Translations under genes and position numbers: made by a program
NCBI GenBank assembly: GCA_037176705.1
Contig: CM073885.1
Location: forward strand, 218,314,290-218,378,289
Source: Molossus alvarezi
Lineage: Eukaryota; Chordata; Mammalia; Chiroptera; Molossidae
Direction of reading: 5' to 3'
DNA length: 64,000 nt
Notes under the pieces: model-generated
Database searches by the model: none
The model's input: only the letters and a program-made list of their open reading frames with translations
What the model was told of the DNA's origin: nothing
Part shown: positions 10,502 to 22,110 of the stretch, piece after piece
How positions within the stretch are numbered: the first letter of the stretch is position 1
Layout: the number at the start of each line of letters is the position of its first letter

Positions 10502-10751
10502 GCCCTGGTTGGTTTGACTAGGCGGTTAGAGCGTTGGCCCGTGGACCAGAGACCTGGGTTCGGTTTCCGCCAAGGGCATGTGCCTTAGTTGCAGCTTGTC
10601 CCCAGCCCTGGTTGAGGGTCATAAGGATGGCAGCCACTCGATGTCTCTCTCTCACATCAATGTTTCTCTCTCTCTCTTCCCCCTTCTCTCTCTCTCCCAT
10701 TCTTTCTGAAGATAAATGCAAAAATATCCTCGGTTAAGGATTAAAAAAAAA
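10502..10751 (+). mobile_element. Ves SINE (diverged)
   Basis: The head is GCCCTGGTTGGTTTGACTAGG with GGTTAGAGCG A box and GGGTTCGGTTTCC B box, followed by the CT tract and poly-A. Near-identical 13-base flanks (AAGAAGTTAACTC at 10489-10501; AAGAGGTTAACTC at 10752-10764) are the target-site duplication. Confidence 0.9.
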
Positions 10752-11037
10752 AAGAGGTTAACTCTCCAGGTAGTTATTCACCCCTGCCCTCGGCCATTCT
10801 ACAAGTTGGTATTTATTTAGGATTCTGGGCGTAGCTGGTGGTGATCCTGTTCCTGACAGCATTTAATTACTACAAACATGTTCGTATTCTTAGGAAATAC
10901 AAATTAAGAAACACAGGTCCTTCATTTTGTTGAAATGAACGTAGTAGAGGTACATATATTAATAAAAAATAAGTCAAAAAATAAGAAGATAGGGTTTGTG
11001 TCCCAAGATGACAACATTTTCAATGGGGCATACATCA

Positions 11038-11066
11038 TAAACACACACACACACACACACGCACAA
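11038..11066 (+). repeat. (CA)n microsatellite
   Basis: About ten consecutive CA units are followed by GCACA. It is probably length-polymorphic. Confidence 0.9.
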
Positions 11067-11269
11067 TATATAAAATCTTAAACAGGCCCATTGGCAGACT
11101 GCACCAACTTCCCTTGACTATTTCATTGGATCTGATTCTTTTTTTTCTTTATCTTTCTAGTCTCTTGGACAAAAATTTATCTGTATCAATCCCCTATAAA
11201 CATAAACAAAATACATAAGTAAGCCTTGAAAATTTATTCCTCAAGAAATTTAAAATGTTACAGGATAAA

Positions 11270-11450
11270 GGACTGAACTTTACTGATGCCCTTTCCATGG
11301 TAGACACTCTGCATGTTATTTAATTTGATCCTCTCAATAGCCCTGTCAAGGTATCTAGGTTGTTTAGAATGATTCTTATCTAACAGACGAGACTACCAAG
11401 GCCAAGGTTCTGTCACTTGCCAGTAAGTGCTGCTGTGCAGATTCAGCCTC
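11270..11450 (+). repeat. MIR SINE remnant
   Basis: Diverged MIR-like order: TGCATGTTATTTAATTTGATCC, CTCAATAGCCCTGTCAAGG, CTTATCTAACAGACGAGACT, then GTTCTGTCACTTGCCAGTAAG. The ends are approximate. Confidence 0.5.
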
Positions 11451-12034
11451 GTGCCCATGGGGTCTACAGCACACGCTCCTTCCATGGCGCCTGGAGAACA
11501 AGAGAAAAAGTGGGTTGTGTACTTCAAATAAAAAGATAAGCTTGGTACTGCACAGAGGTGACATTACTAAGGCAAACACTCTCTGGGGCCCCTTAAAAAC
11601 GAACACCGTGATTGAGCATAAAAATCTTAAAAAGTTTTTTAAAAAGATTTGTGGTTATATATTTAGTGTACATTCGTGATCAACAAACTATGTTTATCAT
11701 TTGTGGGGGCATTTAAGTGTAATTTTCAAAGTGCAGCTATTTGGAAATTAGACATTATAATGCAGCGTCTGTCCATCATTTGTGAGGAATCAGACCTCAC
11801 TGTGGCTATTAATACAGTTTAGGCTAAACAAAACCCTGACTCCTAGAATAATGAAGAAGCTTATTGCATTTAAGCTTTATTGATTTCGGCTCTGGAGTAT
11901 GTTTCAGTCTATTTAGAATAGCATTCTTATGGCTAATATGACTGGCTGTGCAATTAGTAAAAATAGATTTGTTTGATCCTAATAGTCACACTAAAGATTT
12001 TGATTGAACACTATTTGTTCATTAAATATTTATT

Positions 12035-12702
12035 GTAAAACAGTTTGGGGTTCTGTACAAAATTAAACATGCAATTACCATATGCCCATGACCCAACAAT
12101 TGCATTTGGGGGTATTTATCCCAGAGAAATAAAAATTTATGTTTGCACAAACACTAGTGTTCATAAGAGCTACATTTTATAATGGCACAGAACTGCAAAC
12201 AATCCAGATGTCCTGCAATCAGTAACTGGTTAAACAAATGGTGGTATATCCATGCCATGGAATCCTATTCAGCAACAAAAAGGAATTAACTATCCATATA
12301 CACACGATCTTGGATGACTCACCAGGGAATTGTCCTCAGTGAAAAAAAAAAAGCCAATTCCAAAAGGTTACATAGTATATGATTCAATTTATATAACGTT
12401 CTTGATATGATAAAGTCCTAGAAATGGAGAAGAGACTAGTGGTTACCAGGGGTTAAGAAGAGAGTGGAAGAAAGAATCAAGTAGATGAGGCTATAAAAGA
12501 CCAACAGGAGAGATCCTTTTCACATTGAAAAGTCTGTATCTGGACAGTCTCGGTGTCAATGTCATGGTTGTGATATTGTTCTACATAGTTTTGCAAGATG
12601 TTATCATTGGGGGAAACTGGGTAAAGGGTACAAAGGATCTCTATTATTTCTTACCGTTGCACATGGGTCTACCTGAAAATAAAACATTTAATTAAAAAAC
12701 AG
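12035..12702 (+). mobile_element. Ancient L1 3' end (L1M type)
   Basis: This is a decayed ORF2 end and 3' UTR of an old L1. Recognisable blocks are CATATGCCCATGACCCAACAATTGC, GCACAGAACTGCAAACAATCC, TGGTGGTATATCCATGCCATGG, CTATTCAGCAACAAAAAGG, GAGACTAGTGGTTACCAGG and a final AAAATAAAACATTTAATTAAAAAA. Stops occur in all frames. About 100 bp of it recurs inverted at 13786. Confidence 0.8.
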
Positions 12703-13785
12703 ATACTGAACACCGAAGGTGCTGCAATCAAAAAACAGAATAAAGACACCTTAGAGGACATTCAAGACCTACTACAAGAAAGAAGGTAATTTCACTGTAG
12801 TGAGAAAAATTCATTTCTACAGTTTGCATGATGCCAAAGGGACACAGAGGAAAAGCACTGAACCTATAGCTGGGATAAGGGGATATAGAAAGATGCCCAG
12901 AAAAGGTGATGTTGTAGCAAAGACCTGGGGGTTAGTAGAAGTTACGCTGGCAAAGAGAGATGGAGGACATTCCAGGGAGAGGAAGCAGTATTTACAAAGG
13001 CAATGAGATTGGAAATAAGGTGGTGTGTTCAAAAAACTGAATAGTTTGGTGTGTTGTGTGCATCGTGGGTAAGGGAGCTGACAGAGACAAGCCTCACCTC
13101 AGGTCTAAGGAAGGGTCTCAGCCTTAAAGGTATATTATTTTAAAGGTCTTGAAGTATATATATTCTGTAGGGTATATGCAGAGATTACAGGTTTGTCTCT
13201 GTGTCTGTCTATAGCAATAAATAAGACTTTGGTTTTAATGTACACTACTGTCTTTTAAAGGGCATAGAGGGTGGAGACTGAATTGTAAGTTGAACTTGGA
13301 GACCAGAAGTAGCTAATGATATATGATGAGGATTTAATCTACAGCAGTGACAATAGGAATGAGGAAAAGGGTGGATTTGAGAGACGTAACAGAGACAGAA
13401 TCCAACAGTATATGGTGACTGGTTGAATGTGAGAAGGAAAGATGAGGGGAGAATCTAGGGCTTGACCACAAATGATAGAACTAGGGTGCTGCTCACCAGC
13501 CCAGAGCAGACATCACAAATCAATAATTATACCCTTTTCATCTCACATCATCTCTCCCAGGAGCTACTACATACCCACTGAAAGAGTAGCCATGTACCTG
13601 AGAATAGGAATCTAGAACAATGAAATGCAAGACATTCTAATAAAATTAATGCACTTTAAAAAGTTTTTAATCTTACCACCATCTAATCAAAAGAGCTCAT
13701 AATTTATAAGAGCATATAATTATATAATTTATAAGAAAAAATTTATAAGCATTAAATTTATAATTTAATCACTAATCTGTTCTCC
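12703..13785. other. Intergenic DNA, unclassified repeat-like sequence
   Basis: No gene is seen. The stretch 12800-13480 has the GGAGAGG/GGTGATG/AGACCTGGGGG texture of an old interspersed repeat that I cannot name with confidence. Confidence 0.3.
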
Positions 13786-13905
13786 ATTTCTAGAACTTTG
13801 TCATATTAAGAATGTTATATAAATTGAATCATACACTATGCAACCTTTTGGAATTGGCTTTTTTTCATTGAGGACAATTCTCTGGCTATTCATCCAAGAT
13901 CCTAT
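13786..13905 (-). repeat. L1M fragment, inverted copy of 12325-12440
   Basis: Read on the minus strand, this matches the L1 3' segment at about 12325-12440: GAATTGTCCTCAATGAAAAAAAGCC, AATTCCAAAAGGTTGCATAG, TGATTCAATTTATATAAC, and TTCTAGAAATGGAGAA. The two lie 1.4 kb apart in opposite orientation and are probably independent insertions of related L1s. Confidence 0.7.
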
Positions 13906-14223
13906 TTATGATAAATTTATAATTTATTATTAGACTCTATTGCAATGTTTTATGTTGCTGAAAATATATTAATATATTTAACATATTCACAAAAAGAACA
14001 TGGAAGTTGAGAATATTATATCCACAAAATTAACCTCTCACTAGGAAGGACCCAGACAACTTTTATCTACATGTAAGACCTAAGAGAATATTGATCCCAC
14101 AAGCCTTTTCCAAGAAATTTCCTAGAGAACAAGCAGCAGAAAACTAAAATGACTAGAAGACACTAACATAAGGACTAATAGTGAGTATTAAATATATAGT
14201 TACTTGTAGAAATAAATGAGGGT

Positions 14224-14382
14224 ACATGCACCAAAAGGTCATTGGTTTGAATCCCAGTAAGGGTATATGCCTGGCTCGAGCCCCAGCAGGGGGCGTGCAG
14301 GTGGCAGCCCATTGATGTTTGTCTCTTACATTGATGTTTCTCCTTCTCGCTTCCTCTCTCTCTAAAATCAATTTTTTAAAAA
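14224..14382 (+). mobile_element. Older Ves-type SINE, 5'-truncated
   Basis: It starts inside the tRNA-like head (CATGCACCAAAAGGTCATTGG, B box GGTTTGAATCCC). It continues with CCCCAGCAGGGGGCGTGCAGG, the TTGATGTTTCTC block and an end reading TCTAAAATCAATTTTTTAAA. The A box is missing. Confidence 0.8.
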
Positions 14383-14672
14383 GTCTGTAATACATAATGA
14401 ATAGTTATATGCTCTATTAGTATAGATATTGTGCAACTATAAAAACAAATGGAAGGGAGGGGAGAATGGGCACAGGATACAGAAAAAAATTAACTGTTTT
14501 CAGTAATCATAATTGGTAGTGGCAATACCATCATTGTGATCTGATACTGTGTGTATAATGTGGGATAAAAAATATATACCATATATACAGATCATGTAGT
14601 ATAGAAATGTAACCTGAAACCTATATAATCTTATTAACTAAAGTCAAGCCAATAAATTTATTTTAAAAAACT

Positions 14673-14885
14673 AGCCTGGCCAGTGTGGTTCAGTGGTTGA
14701 GTTTCAACCCATGCACCAGGAGGTCACCTATTCAATTCCTGGGTCAGGGCACATGCCCAGGTTATGGGCCAAATCCCCAGTAGGTGGCATGCAGAAGATG
14801 GCCAACTGATGTTCTCTCTCATCGATGTTTCCATCTCTCTCTCCCTCTTCCTTTCTCTTTCTCTAAACAATAAAAAAAAAATTTT
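14673..14885 (+). mobile_element. Older Ves-type SINE
   Basis: The copy begins GCCTGGCCAGTGTGGTTCAG. The B box is diverged (CTATTCAATTCC), followed by GCACATGCCCAGGTTATGGGC, the CT tract and TCTAAACAATAAAAAAAAA. It belongs to the older subfamily with the CCCCAGTAGG block. Confidence 0.85.
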
Positions 14886-15014
14886 AAGTAATTATGTGAT
14901 GTTATACTTACTTGATAACCAAGATTCTTAATGAAAACCCCATTGTGCTAAATTTTAATTGGAAATACCACTATGAACTTACATGGTACCTATCATTAAA
15001 TACAAATATTTCAA

Positions 15015-15270
15015 CCCTGGCTTGTTTGGCTCAGTGGTTAGAGCGTCAGCCCATGGACCAATGAGTCTCAGGTTCGATTCCAGTCAAGGGCACGTACCTC
15101 GGTGCGGTTTGTCCCCAGCCCTGGGCAGGTTGGTGCGGAAGGCATCTAGACTATGTGTCTCTCAGGCACTGATGTCTCTCTCTCTCTTCCTCCCTCCCTC
15201 CCTCCTTCCCACTCTATCTGACGATGAATGGAAGAATATCCTCCAGTGAGAATAAAAATAAATAAACAAA
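15015..15270 (+). mobile_element. Ves SINE with perfect target-site duplication
   Basis: The A box is GGCTCAGTGGTTAGAGCG and the B box AGGTTCGATTCC. A CT tract and ATCCTCCAGTGAGAATAAAA end follow. An exact 18-bp duplication (TAAATACAAATATTTCAA) flanks it at 14997-15014 and 15271-15288. Confidence 0.93.
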
Positions 15271-15344
15271 TAAATACAAATATTTCAATGATTATACCTA
15301 GCATTCAAATTGTGGTTTTCAAATACTGTTTTTCATTAAAGAAA

Positions 15345-15743
15345 AACCAAGTGGCTGAACAAATTAGCACAAAATTGGAGGCTTAAAACAACAAAGATTT
15401 ATTTTCTCAGCGTTCTGGAGGCCAGATGTCTAAAATCAAAGTGCCAACAGGGTCATGCTTCCTCTGAAAGCTATAGGGAAGAATAATTCCTTGTCTCCTC
15501 CAAGCTCCTGGAACCTTCAGGTGTTCTATGGTTTCTAGGAGCATAACTCTAATCTCTATCTGTCTTATTCTCTTCTGTCTTTTATAAGGATACACCATTC
15601 GATTTAGGGCCTGACCCTATCCATATTGAACTCATCTTGAAATCTTTAACTTAATTGCATCTGCAAAGACCATTTTTCCAAATAAGGAGACATTCAGTTT
15701 CCAGGAGGATATATATTGGGGAACCACCATTCAACCTCCTACA
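15345..15743 (-). repeat. MLT1 LTR (3' LTR), more decayed
   Basis: It has the same block order as the LTR at 17248: GGCTTAAAACAACAAAGATTT, TTCTGGAGGCCAGATG, TAACTCTAATCTCTATCTG, GATTTAGGGCCTGACCC, TCTGCAAAGACC and TCCAAATAAGGAGACATTC. The first 40 bases are poorly preserved, so the left end is approximate. Confidence 0.75.
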
Positions 15744-17247
15744 GTTTGATCAGTGGCCCCCTAAAATTCATGTCTAGCTAACATGCAATGTGTATTCACC
15801 CCATGCCAACATTACAGAAAGTCTCAACCCATACAGCATCAATTCTAAAATCTCATCTAAGTATCGTTAGTTCAAAAGTCCTAAATCTCATCTAAATCAG
15901 GTATGGGTGAGACTCTGTGTATAATCCATCCTGTAACAAAATTCTTCTCTACCTGTAGACCTGTGAAACTAGAAAACAAGTTATCTGCATCCCAAATACA
16001 TTGGTTGGACAAGCTGGACAAGCACAGGATAGACATTCCCATTACAAAAGAGATTTTGGCAGGAATAAAGATGTCATCAGTCCCAAGCGAGCTCCAAATC
16101 CAGCAAGATAAATTCCTTTGTGTTTCAAGGCCTGAAAATAATCCTCTGTGGCCTGCTGCTCTGCCCTCTGGGCCTTGATGGGACCCTGCCCCACCTCTGT
16201 GCCACCACATCTCTGCCCTTAGAGACATTCTTCCTTGTTCTTGAAGGGTAACACATGTTTGCAACTAAGTAGCTCTATCAGCCAGTTTCCTGCCTATAGA
16301 ATCTCATAAATCCTCTCTCTGTCCCCTTCAGTCCAAGCTGTCATGTTTCTGCTAATACAACATTCTCAAATACCTTGTGGGCCTCCTGTGTGTATTATGG
16401 AGGTCTACTCCATTACACGAGAAGGTCCTCCACAGATCTTTCCTGGAGAGCCCCGGTGCTATTCCACCCTTCTGCTGAGATGGTTGAGTAAACCTATAGT
16501 CACATGCCTAATCTCTTAAGCAAAAAGTTCCCCAGCTATATCCTTGATCCTCTCTCCAGAGCATGCTTTTCCAGCAATAAATTTCCTAATTTACATCCTT
16601 CGTGATCTGAATAGTTGGAAAACCTCCCAAATCATCAAGTGCTTCTTTCTTTTCGCTTAAGAGTTCCTCCCTCCCATTTACTTCTTTCCTTCACATTTTA
16701 GTGTAAGCAGCAAGGAAAAAACAGACTGCTCCTTTAACACTTTCCCTAGAAAACTCCTCAGCTAAACCTCCAAGTTCATCACTTGTACGTTCTGCTTTCA
16801 CCCAACAATAGAACACGGTTCAGCCAAGCTTTCTGCGACTTTATATCAAGGATTGCCTTTCCTCTAGTTAATAAAAATATGTTCCCCTTTTCCTTCTGAG
16901 GACCTCTAACATCCACGTTTCTACTAATATTCTGTTCATGGCTATATATACATACATATGTATATATATATATAAATACATGTGAACATACATGTGTGTG
17001 TATGTGTGTATATTCATTCTCTAAGATGACAGAAGTTTTCTCTACTACACTCTTCACTTCCTTCTGAGCTCTCATCAAAATTGCCGTTAACATTTATTTC
17101 TAACAACCATCTCTTCAAGGAAATCTAGGCTTTTTCTATCATTTTACCTCAAAATTCTTCTTGCTTCTGTCCATTACCCAATTCCAAAGCCACCTCCACA
17201 TTTTTAGCTTATGCTATGGCAGCACCCCTCTTCCAAAAACCTAAAAC
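15744..17247 (-). other. MaLR internal region (non-coding relic)
   Basis: This diverged sequence lies between the two LTRs. It is largely pyrimidine-rich on the plus strand, with a TA/TG microsatellite at about 16944-17012. The open frame 15881-16264 (minus) is a chance survivor, and no retroviral domain is recognisable. Confidence 0.5.
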
Positions 17248-17669
17248 TGTATTAGTTGCCTAGGGCTGCCACAAACTTGGTGGCTTACAACAGACCTCTC
17301 CGAGGTCTGAAGGTCAGGAGCCCTCAGTCTATAGAGGTCACTCTCATTCTGAAGGTTTTGTGGGAGAATCCTTCCTTGCCTCTTTCAGCTTATGGTGGCT
17401 CCATGGGTTCCGAGGCATAACTCCAATCTCTATCTCTGTCTTCACATGGCCTTCTTCTGTGCCTACGCATCTGAAACCTTCCTCCCCTTTCTCTTAGGAG
17501 GACATTGCCAGTCACTGGATTTAGAGCCCGTACTGAATCCAGGCTGACCTGGAGATCTAAAACTTAATTATTTATGTAGAGATCCTATTTCCAAATAAAG
17601 TCACGTTCAAGGTACCAGGGGTTAAGACCTGAACAAATCTTTTTGAAGGCTACAATTCATCCTGCCACA
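17248..17669 (-). repeat. MLT1 LTR (5' LTR in the element's own orientation)
   Basis: This copy is complete, with TG...CA ends on both strands. It holds the typical blocks TGGTGGCTTACAACAGACC, CTCCAATCTCTATCTCTG, TCACTGGATTTAGAGCC, TATTTCCAAATAAAGTCACG and GGTACCAGGGGTTAAGACC. It is about 422 bp long, within the range of MLT1 LTRs. Confidence 0.8.
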
Positions 17670-17810
17670 AGGGCTTTGGGGGGGGGGAGTAAATGATTAC
17701 AAAAATGGAGCAGTAAACGCACACGATGAGCCAGGAACACCTTGACACAGCAGACAGAAAGAAGCTGTCAGAGACTACAAAGTCATGTCATAAGAACTCA
17801 GGAGCCAATT

Positions 17811-18075
17811 TTTTTTTTTTTTAATCCTCACCCGAGGATATTTGTCCATTTATCTTCAGATAGTATGGGAGGGGGGAGGGGGACAGAGAGAGAGAGAGAG
17901 GGAGGGAGGGAGATTGATGTGAGAGAGACACATTGATTGGTTGCCTCTTGCACGACCCCAACTGGGGCTGGGGACTGAACCACAATAGAGGTATGTGGCC
18001 TTGACCGGAATCAAACCTGCAACTCTTGGATCAGCAGGCCAACACTCTACCCACTGAGCCAAACCAGCCAGGACA
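17811..18075 (-). mobile_element. Ves SINE, minus strand
   Basis: Read on the minus strand it starts GTCCTGGCTGGTTTGGCTCAG and ends at the poly-T side (17811). It contains TCCTCACCCGAGGATATTTG and a GAGAGAGA tract. The flanks AGGAGCCAATTT (17800-17811) and AGGAGTCAATTT (18076-18087) are a near-perfect target-site duplication. Confidence 0.92.
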
Positions 18076-18087
18076 AGGAGTCAATTT

Positions 18088-18471
18088 AAAGAGGTTCCCA
18101 CTGACCAAAAATGAAACCATTTAAACATCAATGAAGACAAGAACTCCGATGTCTTAAAAATGATCAACTATCTTTAAATTCATTAGTTCTAAGTAATTGT
18201 CAACTGAATTTCCTACCTTGTGAAGATAAAGGGGAACCAACTTGCTATCTTGAAATCTAGATCAATAAAATGAAAGAATCAAGTATTTATCTTTCTTTTC
18301 CTATATGAACTGTACCACTGAGTAACCAAATATTAGATAAGAAGTATCTCCTTATGAAAATTATTCCAGTTAACATGTGGAAACAAAATGATAAAATTTC
18401 ATTTTCACTATTTTGCAGTCACAAATTAAAGGATCTAGGCATTGAATATCAATAGCATGTAATATCAAGAA
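18088..18471. other. Intergenic DNA, nothing recognised
   Basis: This is AT-rich sequence with no coding character and no repeat I can name. Confidence 0.4.
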
Positions 18472-18482
18472 AGAACAAAAAC

Positions 18483-18719
18483 CATGCCCTGGCCTGGTTA
18501 CCTCAGCGGTTAGAGCATCGGCCCACAGTCCAGAGACCCAGTATCGGTTCCTGCTAAGGGCATATACCTCGGCTGCAGTTTGTCCCTAGCCCCGGTTGGG
18601 GTTGTGCAGAAAGTGGCCACTCGATGTGTCCCTTTCACATTGATGTTTCTCTCTATTTCTCTCCCCCCCCCCCCCACTCTATCTGAACAAAAATGGAAAA
18701 ATGTACTCGGATGAGGATA

Positions 18720-18747
<28 letters not shown>
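18483..18747 (+). mobile_element. Ves SINE with extended GA tail
   Basis: The A box is diverged (TACCTCAGCGGTTAGAGC) and the B box reads AGTATCGGTTCC. After GATGAGGATAAAA the tail has grown into an (AG)n tract at about 18729-18750. The flanks are an exact 11-base duplication AGAACAAAAAC at 18472-18482 and 18748-18758. Confidence 0.92.
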
Positions 18748-18750
<3 letters not shown>

Positions 18751-18758
18751 ACAAAAAC

Positions 18759-20821
18759 GAGACATCTGGTGCCTCCAGGTGAAAGAACACCTTACTGCAT
18801 ATAGTCTTATCAATGGGATTGAAAAGGGGTCTGATCAAGCCTCTGGCTCCCATTGCCAATTTGCAGAAAATACAAGGACAAAGTGACATACTGAACTGTA
18901 TCACGATTCTGCAAACAGCAGAATCCAGACTATAGAACTCTATGAGTTATTTCACAGATAAATTGTAAGCAATGAAAGGAACAAGATAATCTGTACGTTA
19001 AACAAAAAGATACATGGAGATTTTAAAAAATGGGCAGACTAAAACTACCATGTCAAGGGATGAACACTTGGATAACAAAACCATTACATATTGCAAGAGA
19101 GTGACTTTTATAATTTTAAAAGTCTGGAAAAGAGAGTTTAATGGAGGGAGTGGTTAAAATGTCAATGCTGCTGAGACCAGCAAAGATGACTAAAAGATGT
19201 CTCATTCATCGTTGTTTTCTTAGTGCCTAGGAAAATGTGTGGCATATAGTCGGAACTCAATAAATATAAACTTCATTGGTGTGTCCATTCCAATACCTGT
19301 GAGTTTCACTCCAACGTTTTTGGAGTTGTAAAAAATGTGAAGAGAATACACAAGAAAGAAGGAAGAAAGGAAGGGAGGGAGGAGGGGGAGGGAGGGAGGG
19401 AAGGAGGGAGAAGGGACAGGAATAAAGAGGAAACAAATCTCACCCAAATGCTCCATGCAGCCCCATGGCTCTCCATTCCCGCTCACTGAAAGTTATCCTG
19501 TAAAACAAGGCACAATCCAAGTTTCCCCAAACTGCATGTGCCTGTAGGATAGAGCAACAGTGAAAATTCGGTTTCTGGATCTTAGGTCCATGTGAGAATG
19601 TAGGACTTCCAGCTCCTAGGAGAATTCCCTTCCCACTCCCCGACCCCCACCACCACAGGTGTCATCTAACCCAAGATGCTCATGATGGGCACTGCCATTT
19701 CCCCACTCTCTCGTACTGGTGGTTCAGCTTCCCATTCTGTCACTTAAAGGGCACTGAGGTCTCCTGCCAGATGCAGTTGTTGATCTCCCACCTATCACCG
19801 GGTGCTGGAGACCCCACAGGTGTTATTCCTCTACCAGGCATGCCACTGAAATCTTCTTTCAAGCATCATGACTGAGCAGCCAGAGCCCCTAGAGTGCCCA
19901 AATTCCATGGTTATCTGTGGGGAACTGTGCCCTCTCCCTTATTATCTGTTAGAGGTGTCCCAAAGCAGTGTTGCACCTGCTTCTATTATCTTACAGAACT
20001 GAGTGGAACAGCTCCTTCAATATTTTTACTTACAGACCTCTTTCTCTCTCTAGGATTCAGAAATGGATTGTTGCCTTGACTATCATTTTGTATTTACCCA
20101 TTCATTTCATAAATGGGGTTGTTTAAGTGCTTAGTATTAAAGAGTGCTTAATTTAAAAATCAGAAAGAAATGAACTACAGAAAACTGAAATGGGTTATAA
20201 ATTACTGAGGTTAGTCCAGAAGTCATTTTGTAACAGGTTTCATGGGTACATCTTTGACAATCAAAGCAGCTGCCATTCTTAGGTCTTCACTCTAGTGTTC
20301 TACCATTATCGTAACACAGCTACTTTCTCTGTCTCTGAGAATCTCTGGGAATCTTTCTACTTCTGTTTCAAATACCAGGCTACAAGTTCTCCTCCCATAC
20401 ATCCAGGTCAAATTCCCAAGAAATAAATTGATTGATCAAGCTAATTACCATTGCTCTTGTATAAACATCTGTGTCAGGACATCTCATGAGCCACTAATCC
20501 ATCTATATGAATCATCAGTTGTCACAAAGTAATGTCATGTGATCCCTGCAAGAATACATGAAGAAGGAACCTCCCAGAAGGGAACTATGAGAGTGGCAGG
20601 TACTCTCAGATATGAATTTCCTCCACTAGAAAATGAGAATTCCTGTACACAGTGACTTTCAGTAAAGGTAACATACTGGGTACACTGTAAGCTCTCAAAT
20701 ATTAGTTTTAGCTCCAAGGTTTAAACAAAATGTTTCAATTCCCTTACATGACATTTAAGTCCATTGAGTCAACTTATCTTTTCAGTTTCATCTATTAATA
20801 TATCTTCTCTTGAACTCTAAT
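18759..20821. other. Intergenic DNA with a polypurine tract
   Basis: No gene is seen. A polypurine tract of GGAA and GGGA units lies at 19349-19417. A short L2-like tail reading GTGCCTAGGAAAATGTGTGG, then CAATAAATAT, lies at about 19215-19270. The rest is unassigned. Confidence 0.4.
19349..19417 (+). repeat. Polypurine (GGAA/GGGA)n simple repeat
   Basis: This stretch of nearly 70 bases is almost purely A and G, built from AGAA, GGAA, GGGA and GAGGG units. Mirror-symmetric polypurine of this kind can form triplex DNA and mutates in length. Confidence 0.85.
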
Positions 20822-21295
20822 AATTAGTTAACATTTGTTGGGTCTTAATAATATGCCTGGCACTTCCCTTAGAGTGTTACATGGATTCACTCATTTAATC
20901 ATCACAATACAATTATCCCTATTTTAAATATTTTTTTCTTTATTGATTTTAGAGACAGAGGAAGGGAGAGGGAGAGAGAGATAGTAACATTGATGAGAGA
21001 GAACATCGATTGGCAGCCTCCTGCATGCCCCCAACTAGGGATTTGGCTCACAACTTGGGCATGTGCCCTGACTGGGAATCAAACAGGCAACCTCATGGTG
21101 CATGGGTTGACGCTCAACCAATGAGCCACAGCAGCCAGGCTATTATCCTTATTTTACCAATAAGAAAGCTGATACACAATGGAGTTAAGTACTTGCACAA
21201 GGACACATAGCTAGTGAATGGTTGAACAAGAATTCAAACCCAGGTAGTATAGCTTCCAAGCCCAGAACTTAATCACTAAGCCATACTGCCTCTCA
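20822..21295 (+). repeat. MIR SINE, interrupted by a Ves SINE
   Basis: The left part (20822-20926) reads AACATTTGTTGGGTCTTAATA, then TCATTTAATCATCACAATAC. The right part (21142-21295) reads ATTTTACCAATAAGAAAGC, then GTACTTGCACAAGGACACATAG and GAATTCAAACCCAGGTAG. Together they form one MIR, cut at 20926/21142 by the Ves insertion. Confidence 0.75.
20927..21141 (-). mobile_element. Ves-type SINE, minus strand, inside a MIR
   Basis: On the minus strand it starts CCTGGCTGCTGTGGCTCATTGG with B box GTTTGATTCCC, then CCCTAGTTGGGGGCATGCAGG. It ends in a TATTGATTTTAG-type tail (plus strand CTTTATTGATTTTAGAGAC). The duplication ATTATCCCTATTTTA (20912-20926) / ATTATCCTTATTTTA (21142-21156) marks insertion into the older MIR. 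Confidence 0.9.
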
Positions 21296-21484
21296 AACTT
21301 TATTATTGCTAACATAATAACAACAAATAAATAATAGGTATCATGACTGATTATTATGAGTGTATGTCAAACAATGGGCCAAGGGTTCTACATATATGCA
21401 AAACTGATGTTATGCCCTGTTGCCATTACAAATAAGCATTTGAATCACAATTCATAGCCAGAAACAAAGCTATAACGCTCCGTC

Positions 21485-21772
21485 TAGTACTGTATTAGCT
21501 GCACCCCAAGTTTTATATGTTCTATATCATTCAGTTCAGTAGATTTTCTCATTTCCATTGTGATTTCTTTTCCATTGCAATTTCTTCATCAACCCATTAA
21601 ATATTTAGAAGTATTTCGTTTCAACTTCAGACATTGGGGGAAATTTAGTTTTCCTGTTTATTTCTAGTTTCATTCTTTTGGGTCAGAGGACATACTCTGA
21701 ATGGCTTTAGTGTTGGGGCTTTCTTTATGGCTCCGTGGATGCTCGATTTGGGGAAACGTTCCATGTGCATCA
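21485..21772 (-). mobile_element. Old L1 ORF2 fragment, antisense
   Basis: The plus strand shows the typical antisense L1M text: GTATTAGCTGCACCCCAAG, TTTTCTCATTTCCATTGTG, TTTCTAGTTTCATTC, GGTCAGAGGACATACTCTG and TTCCATGTGCATC. It is decayed, non-coding, and ends about 200 bp before the PAQR3 CpG island. Confidence 0.65.
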
Positions 21773-22110
21773 GGTTTCCTGACCTTAGCTGAGAAACCTC
21801 AAAGTTTCCTTGACATTAAGTGTGTGTGACTCGAAGCATAAAGTAACAGGTGAACAGTCAGCTCTGGTTCTTATTTTTCTTCGTTAACTCTTTTCGCCTT
21901 GATTTTTCAAAATTTAACAACTATTGATTCTAGTTAAAAACAGGAAAAGAAAAAAACCACTTGCATTCCTTGGTGCAGCTCTGCGCTCGTCTCACCGACA
22001 AGGAGGGACGCTGGCTGCTGCCGTCCCGCGGTGCTGAAGCAGCCCGACGCGACCCGCCGCCCAGGCACGCGCGCGCCGCTGCCCAGCGGGGCGGCCTGAG
22101 CGACGGCCGA

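Larger units (their letters stand above)
15345..17669 (-). mobile_element. MLT1-type MaLR element with both LTRs (decayed)
   Basis: Two LTR copies in the same orientation enclose about 1.5 kb of diverged internal sequence. The orientation is minus, since the plus strand carries the reverse complement of the MLT1 LTR (TGTATTAGTTGCCTAGGGC ... CCTGCCACA). The end of the internal part reads CCATTACCCAATTCCAAAGCC, as in MaLR internal regions. ERVL-MaLR elements are ancient non-autonomous relatives of endogenous retroviruses present in all placental mammals. No gag or pol frame survives. It is a long-dead copy with no coding capacity. Confidence 0.75.
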
